From CAZGSG01 sp964528095 (GTDB taxonomy: Bacteria > Bacteroidota > Bacteroidia > Chitinophagales > Chitinophagaceae), in NCBI GenBank assembly GCA_964528095.1, contig CAZGSG010000206.1, positions 1 through 10,594 of the forward strand: a DNA stretch of 10,594 nucleotides. The letters are read 5' to 3'. The first letter of the stretch is position 1, and the number at the start of each line of letters is the position of its first letter. This document shows positions 6,087-10,594 of the stretch, piece by piece. A program made the translations under genes and the position numbers. Under the pieces are notes generated by a model that did not search any database, was not told the origin of the DNA, and saw nothing but the letters and a program-made list of their open reading frames with translations.

Positions 6087-7896
6087 CTATAGAGAAACAG
6101 GCGCACCTGTCAGCAGGGCTTCCAGTTTCTCCAGTCTTTTTTTTAATGCTGCATTTTCTTTTTTTAATGATTCAATACTTTGCTGCTGCTCCTGCATCGC
6201 TTTTACGAGCGGTACCACAAATTGTGAATACGAAAGACCGTATGTTTCCTGCATTGATTTAGGGGTGATAACGCCATCAAATTCATATCCTGTTTCCTTT
6301 GCGGCTTTTTCCACTTCCTGCGCGATGAAACCATTGTGGCGGATCTTTTCTGATTCGGTATGGTCGCGATAGGAAGCAGGTTTGATGCCATTATTTTCTA
6401 TTCCGCTGATAAACTGATCGTATTTTTTTGTCTGAAAATTATAAACCACGGGGCGCAGTTTCATAATAAAATCAAGGCCCTTTACACTCTCGGTCACATT
6501 GGTTTTGAACCTGCCATCGGACGGGAATGTATAGGCCACCTGTCCTTCAATGACGGTGACAAAACTGTTTCCAAGCCGTATTTTATTACTGGCATTGACA
6601 ATTGCTCCCGAGCCTATTGCGGTTGTATTACTTAAATTTCCAGCAGATACATCCGCATCGTAACCCAGGGCGGTATTATTATTACCGGAACTGTTGGTGA
6701 ACAAAGCATGATCTCCTATTGCCACGTTAGCGATGCCAGTATTATTATTTAAGAGTGCCATATTACCTGTTGCTGTATTTCCGTGACCGGTAGTATTGTT
6801 TATAAGCGTAACATTACCGATGGCTGTATTCTCGTAACCGGTAGTATTGGACTTTATTGCCGCGTTGCCGATGGCTGTATTTGAATAACCGGTAGTATTT
6901 GATCGTAGCGTATGATAACCCGTTCCTGTATTGGCGTTGCCTGACAGGTTGCTAAACAAGGATTGTGAACCAATGGCCGTATTGAACCCCGCGCCATCAT
7001 TCTGGTTGTATAATGCGGAATCGCCTACAGCCACAAGATTATGCCCCCCGGTATTATTGTATAAGGTATACAGGCCAATAGCTACATTGCTGTACCCGGT
7101 AGTATTAAAAGGGAGAGAGCTGTTTCCATATGCTGTATTACCCGATCCGGTCCTGTTACTGCCCAGCGAAAAATAGCCACAACTGGTATTGGCAAAACCG
7201 GTTGTGTTATCATTTTGCGAAGAGTATCCGATAGCCGTATTACCGGATCCGGTTGTGTTAAACCGGAGTGATGAATAACCGATCCCTGTATTGAAATTAT
7301 TAGTATTGTTAAATAAGGATTCGAAACCTACGGCGGTATTGTAGTTGCCGGTTTTGTTTAAACGCATCGCGTTGGCCCCGATTGCTGTATTGTTTTATCC
7401 ACCGTAATTACTGATCCNNNNNNNNNNCATAGGCAGCCTTGAATCTGCCGGTACTAATGGAATCTAACGTTCTGAATCCAAAACCGGTATTGAAGGTTAA
7501 TGAATCTATATAGCCCGATCGTTGATTTTTTACTTTAAATACCAGTGGCTGATTATCGATCGTTCCGATAAAATGAGTGCCGGGGTTTGTTTCGCCGTTC
7601 CCGTTGAGTGACCAGCCGTTTATTCCTAGTGCGGTCCAGGATGAAGATGCAGGTGTACCATTGTTATAATAAAAGCCGGTGGTACCATCAGTTTGAAAGA
7701 TCAACAGGCCGGTGGCAGGATTGCTGATGGCGGTACGTTGCGCCAATGTCATGATCGGCACCAGCAAACCCTTTGATGTGCTTTTTATCTCCAGGGCGGC
7801 ACTGGCATCGGGTGTGGTGGTACCGATGCCTACGCTTTGCGCCGTGCCGACAGAGATAGAAAAGCTGGTTGCCAATACAAGAAGAAATTTTCTCAT
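6087..7896 (-). CDS. Peptidase_S74 fibre protein, second paralogue (interrupted by N gap)
   Basis: One gene seen in two pieces. The first piece, 156 residues from the ATG at 7896, has a signal peptide (MRKFLLVLATSFSISVGTAQ), the GIGTTTP N-terminal domain (residues 22-90) and the first repeats. After the gap at 7418-7427 the frame continues from 7415 (ISNYGG) through a TAA at 7395-7397 to the stop at 6087. It carries further 17-residue repeats (to 6630), the Peptidase_S74 chaperone domain starting with SDGRFK (Ser codon 6521-6519), the conserved GFIAQEVEKAAKE motif, and a coiled-coil tail (SLKKENAALKKRLEKLEALL). The repeat register fits if 12, not 10, bases fill the gap, giving about 603 residues against 585 in the neighbour. 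Role: probable trimeric surface fibre whose C-terminal domain drives trimerisation and may then be cut off. The TAA may be a gap-edge error or a real nonsense mutation. Confidence 0.85.
6630..7491 (-). repeat. About 17 tandem 51-bp coding repeats
   Basis: In translation the region divides into about 17 units of 17 residues, consensus N-T-A-I-G-x-x-A-L-x-x-N-T-T-G-x-x. Exceptions are one 18-residue unit (LVAVGDSALYNQNDGAGF) and two 16-residue units. The N gap falls in unit 2. The pattern resembles YadA-head / Hep_Hag repeats of trimeric adhesins, where each unit makes a turn of a left-handed beta-roll; that fold is inferred. Confidence 0.85.
7418..7427. other. Assembly gap (10 N)
   Basis: Ten Ns, a placeholder-like length, fall in repeat 2 of the second S74 gene. 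The left and right frames disagree by one base with ten Ns and agree with twelve, so the printed gap length is probably not real. Confidence 0.95.
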
Positions 7897-7920
7897 AGAT
7901 TTTAGATTGATGTGAGTGAA

Positions 7921-9678
7921 CTATTTGACTGGTTTTTCTTTTAACGTTTTCATGTCCTGCATCAACGCGTCGATCTGCTGTTGTTGTTTTTCGATGATGG
8001 TTTGTTGCTCCTGCACCGCTTTCACAAGTGGCACTACAAATTCTGCATACGCAAGACTGTATAATTTGGCATTTCCTTTTGGCGCGCTTACCCCGCTGAA
8101 ATCATAATTGATTTCTTTAGCGGCGCGTTCTACTTCCTGTGCTAAAAAACCTGTCTGTATTTTATTTTCAATGGCATACCTGCCTTCAAACTGGACAGTG
8201 TCCTCTATGCCGCAGATTTTATTTTGCCGGTGAATATTAAGCCGGTAGCTGACGGGGCGTAATTTTTTTATGAAAGAAAGCCCGGGTACATTGGCCTGTA
8301 TATCATCTTTTATACTCTCATCGCTGTAAGTGTTCCAGTTTACCTGTCCACCGATCCAGGTTATACTGCTGTTACCAATTTCGATGGTATTGCTGTTGCT
8401 GCCGATACGGCCTGATGAGTACCCGATCGCTGTGAAATTAGATGGATTCGTACCTGGGCTAGGTCCTGCACCTACACCAATGCCGGTATTATTACTGCCT
8501 GTAATGTTGGCGGTAAGGGCTGATATGCCAATGGCGGTGTTATAATTTCCGGTAGTATTGGAAGACATGGCTCCCAGGCCAATAGCTGTATTGTTATTAC
8601 CAGTGGTATTAGAATTTAGGATTGACACTCCAATGGCCGTGTTATTATCTCCGGTAGTATTAGCAGATAGGGCGTAATAGCCAACTGCGGTGAGGTTATC
8701 GCCGCCTGTATTAGAATAAAGCGCTCTATAGCCATTGGCTGTGTTACTTTTCCCATTGATATTCGAGTAAAGGGCTTTTGAACCGATGGCAGTATTAGCA
8801 GGAGAAACTGCTGTTGTTGTGTTTTGATTATAAAGCGCTGAATCGCCAATCGCCACTAAGTTACAGTTTGACGTGTTTTTTAAAAGAGCCCTGGTCCCGA
8901 TTGCTACATTTGAATAACCGATTCTATTGTCATTAAGGGATTCATAACCATAAGCGGTATTTCCACTGCCTGTCGTATTGGAAAAAAGGGAATTATGTCC
9001 TGCGGCGGTATTTTGATTTCCGTTCTTATTTCTCCGGAGGGTCCCCCATCCGAAAGCGGAATTTTCAGCACCGCTGATATTATCTCTAAGGCAAAAAGCG
9101 CCATTGGCCGTGTTACTGTAACCAGATTTATTGAAAATAAGGGAAAAAGCACCGGTTGCAGTATTGGAACTGCCATTGGCATTGGAAAGAAGCGCATTAT
9201 ACCCGATTGCCGTATTATTTTCACCGATAGTTAAAGAATCAAGCGCCCGGAAACCTATACTCATATTGGATCCTGTACTATCGATATGACCCGCATTCAC
9301 CTTATTTATCTTAAACTGCAATGGCGCGTCATCTGTGGTACCTATAAAATGTGTGCCTGGACTGGTGCCGCTATTACCGGAAAGCGCCCAGCCATTGCTA
9401 CTACCTCCCAGTACCACCCAACCGGGAGCAGCAGGTGTACCGCTGTTGTAATAGAAACCAGCAGTGCCATCACTCTGGAAGACCAGCAAACCCCTGGCCG
9501 GGTTACTGATCGCGTTGCGCTGTGCCTGGGTCATGGTCGGTATCAGCAAACCCTTTGTCGTGCTCCTGATATCCAATGCGGCGCTGGTATTGGGTGTGGT
9601 AGTACCTATACCGATGCTCTGTGCATTAACTGAAGAAAGAATACAATTGACTACAATCAAAACGAAAATTTTTCTCAT
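7921..9678 (-). CDS. Peptidase_S74 fibre protein, first paralogue
   Basis: A complete 585-residue protein. It has a signal peptide at residues 1-20 (MRKIFVLIVVNCILSSVNAQ). Residues 21-90 form the GIGTTTP...KGLLIPTMT...GLLVFQSDG...GFYYNSG domain, common at the start of Bacteroidota 'tail fiber domain' proteins. A linker with THFIGTTDDAPLQFK precedes 16 tandem 17-residue repeats at 138-413. Peptidase_S74 spans about 452-555 with SDESIK at its start (Ser452, Lys457), LRPVSYRL and GFLAQEVERAAKE. The end is a Gln-rich coiled coil (about 555-580). S74 domains are intramolecular chaperones that trimerise phage tail spikes and are released by self-cleavage at the Ser of a Ser/Lys pair; both residues are kept here, though the usual Arg between them is Ser. 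No lipobox, transmembrane anchor or T9SS signal is present. The next paralogue starts 24 bp downstream. Confidence 0.92.
   Translation of the reverse strand: MRKIFVLIVVNCILSSVNAQSIGIGTTTPNTSAALDIRSTTKGLLIPTMTQAQRNAISNPARGLLVFQSDGTAGFYYNSGTPAAPGWVVLGGSSNGWALSGNSGTSPGTHFIGTTDDAPLQFKINKVNAGHIDSTGSNMSIGFRALDSLTIGENNTAIGYNALLSNANGSSNTATGAFSLIFNKSGYSNTANGAFCLRDNISGAENSAFGWGTLRRNKNGNQNTAAGHNSLFSNTTGSGNTAYGYESLNDNRIGYSNVAIGTRALLKNTSNCNLVAIGDSALYNQNTTTAVSPANTAIGSKALYSNINGKSNTANGYRALYSNTGGDNLTAVGYYALSANTTGDNNTAIGVSILNSNTTGNNNTAIGLGAMSSNTTGNYNTAIGISALTANITGSNNTGIGVGAGPSPGTNPSNFTAIGYSSGRIGSNSNTIEIGNSSITWIGGQVNWNTYSDESIKDDIQANVPGLSFIKKLRPVSYRLNIHRQNKICGIEDTVQFEGRYAIENKIQTGFLAQEVERAAKEINYDFSGVSAPKGNAKLYSLAYAEFVVPLVKAVQEQQTIIEKQQQQIDALMQDMKTLKEKPVK
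8440..9267 (-). repeat. 16 tandem 51-bp coding repeats
   Basis: Residues 138-413 of the first S74 protein divide exactly into 16 units. Fifteen are 17 residues long; unit 9 has 21 (LVAIGDSALYNQN plus an insert TTTAVSPA). The frame with Asn at position 1, Gly at 5, Leu at 9, Asn at 12 and Gly at 15 is kept throughout. A final half unit (NFTAIGYSSGRIGS) leads into the S74 domain. Units differ enough at DNA level to be old rather than recently duplicated. Confidence 0.88.
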
Positions 9679-9759
9679 AATGTTTGGTTGAATTAAAAGA
9701 CAACTGACATGATTTTTCTTTTATGTTGTTATTTCTCCAGGTGGTATACCTGCAGATCT
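9679..9759. other. Spacer between T9SS protein and first S74 gene
   Basis: 81 bp of AT-rich DNA. A short inverted repeat CAGGT-GGTAT-ACCTG (about 9738-9752) could form a five-pair hairpin, too weak to call a terminator. No TAnnTTTG promoter match is visible, so read-through from the upstream gene into the fibre genes is possible. Confidence 0.3.
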
Positions 9760-10575
9760 TTATTGTTTTACAAGCCGCATGGACTTACGATACTGTCCAT
9801 CTCCCCATTCTACAGTCAACAGGTAAACACCCTTTGCCACCTGTTTAAGATCTACTTCAAACTGATTGATGCCGGATTGCAGAGTTTGCTGACGGTTCAT
9901 TACAAGCGATCCTTTGGCATCGACGAGGTGGAGTGTGGCCTTACCACTTCGGTTTGTATTTATCCTCATCGTAAATGCCTGGATAAACGGATTGGGCCAG
10001 GCCAGTAAGGCATCCGTGATCGCGCAATCTGCAACGAGTACAGAAGTATACTTCACCCGTCCGTCTATATCATATTGTGCAAGCCGGTACTGGTCTCGTT
10101 CCAATGGATTGTTGTCAATGAATTCATAACTTTTTTCCGTGCTGCTATTACCTGCCGCAGGCACCTGGCCGATACTGGTCCATTGTGAGCCTGTGTTTTT
10201 TTCTATAATAAAATGACTGCTATTAAATTCCTGTGCTGTTTTCCAACTGAGAATAACTTTGCCCGAATTGCATTGCAGATTAAAAGCGCTAAAAATAACC
10301 GGGAGCGGAGCAGAAGGAGGAGAGAGCGTCCAGGTAGAAAAAGCCTCAATACCTGTTTTCTCCACATAGTTCTGGGTGGCATCGCGACCGCTGAAGTTCT
10401 CAAAATTCCATATCATGCCATCCACGCTTCTCCATAGCGCCAGTTTATCTTCCTGCTCGCCGTTTAGTTCCGCATCAAGATACCTGAACCGAAGTGTAGC
10501 ATTGAGCGCGCTGTTATTAGTTGGGGTTATGATGTAGTTTCGTAAGATGCTTTTGCCATTGGTAAGCGTTAGTTG
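9760..10575 (-). CDS. C-terminal part of T9SS-exported surface protein (partial)
   Basis: 271 residues are open from 10575 to the stop at 9760, with no ATG and the first GTG only at 10425. The N-terminal part (QLTLTNGKSILRNYIITP...) is plainly the inside of a domain, so the gene is cut at the window edge. Residues about 1-85 are a beta-rich segment with the ATLRFRYLDAELNG motif frequent in large Bacteroidota surface proteins. About 91-184 is the common Fn3-like domain (LPVIFSAF...VILSWKTAQEFN...HFIIEK...YRLAQYDIDGRV). About 192-271 is a type A T9SS sorting domain: AWPNPF start, GSLVMNRQ, GINQFEVDL, GVYLLTVEWGDG, ending MRLVKQ. Such domains send the protein across the outer membrane and are removed when it is attached to surface lipopolysaccharide. 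A TAA at 10576-10578 sits in frame 16 bp from the window end and may be an edge error. Confidence 0.88.
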   Translation of the reverse strand, partial: QLTLTNGKSILRNYIITPTNNSALNATLRFRYLDAELNGEQEDKLALWRSVDGMIWNFENFSGRDATQNYVEKTGIEAFSTWTLSPPSAPLPVIFSAFNLQCNSGKVILSWKTAQEFNSSHFIIEKNTGSQWTSIGQVPAAGNSSTEKSYEFIDNNPLERDQYRLAQYDIDGRVKYTSVLVADCAITDALLAWPNPFIQAFTMRINTNRSGKATLHLVDAKGSLVMNRQQTLQSGINQFEVDLKQVAKGVYLLTVEWGDGQYRKSMRLVKQ

Positions 10576-10594
10576 TTAATGGTTGCGCTTTATT

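Noticed and set aside
6630..9267. CRISPR-like array from the regular 51-bp spacing
   Set aside because: The period is inside reading frames and conserved at protein level, not as identical DNA repeats with unique spacers.
6087..9678. Phage tail fibre genes of a prophage
   Set aside because: The S74 domain is shared with phage tail proteins, but both proteins have Sec signal peptides and no phage structural, lysis or integrase gene is nearby.
9709..10008. Plus-strand open frame of 99 codons
   Set aside because: It is antisense to the T9SS sorting domain and to the spacer. The minus-strand reading has a clear family match.

Overview
The window looks like a piece of a Bacteroidota chromosome, most likely from the Chitinophagaceae or close relatives. 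The signs are a type IX secretion (T9SS) type A sorting domain, two Peptidase_S74 'tail fiber domain' proteins with the GIGTTTP-type N-terminus common in that phylum, many Sec or lipoprotein signal peptides with short A-rich leaders and little Shine-Dalgarno sequence, and DUF4878- and YD/DUF4595-like lipoproteins. It is draft sequence: ten Ns lie at 7418-7427 inside a gene, and both window edges cut genes.

Layout. 1-1704 (+) is a small cytoplasmic cluster. It holds the tail of a probable ArsR-type regulator, two AHSA1-like SRPBCC proteins and a DUF1801 + YdeI/OmpD-associated (OmdA) fusion. A strong hairpin terminator at 1027-1062 separates the second SRPBCC gene from the fusion gene. From 1747 to the end everything is on the minus strand and almost everything carries an export signal. 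1747-5678 holds six genes for lipoproteins, secreted or membrane-anchored proteins. Two can be placed loosely in families (YD/DUF4595-like, DUF4878-like) and one is a six-cysteine secreted protein. 5717-5949 holds a signal-peptide ORF that stops after 31 codons, followed by a 43-codon open stretch in another frame, possibly a decayed gene.

6087-9678 holds two tandem paralogous fibre-like proteins. Each has a signal peptide, a conserved N-terminal domain, 16 or 17 copies of a 17-residue repeat (consensus NTAIGxxALxxNTTGxx, like YadA/Hep_Hag head repeats), a Peptidase_S74 intramolecular chaperone domain with a Ser/Lys pair spaced as in phage endosialidases, and a C-terminal coiled coil. The downstream copy is interrupted by the N gap and a TAA. 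The repeat phase shows that both pieces belong to one gene and that 12 bases (plus any multiple of 51) are missing rather than 10. 9760-10575 is the C-terminal part of a large T9SS-exported surface protein.

How they may work together: the minus-strand genes form a cell-envelope block. The three genes from 10575 to 6087 run in one direction with gaps of 81 and 24 bp, so a T9SS surface protein may be co-expressed with two self-trimerising surface fibres. Neither fibre has a lipobox, membrane anchor or T9SS signal of its own, so how they reach and hold the surface is an open question.
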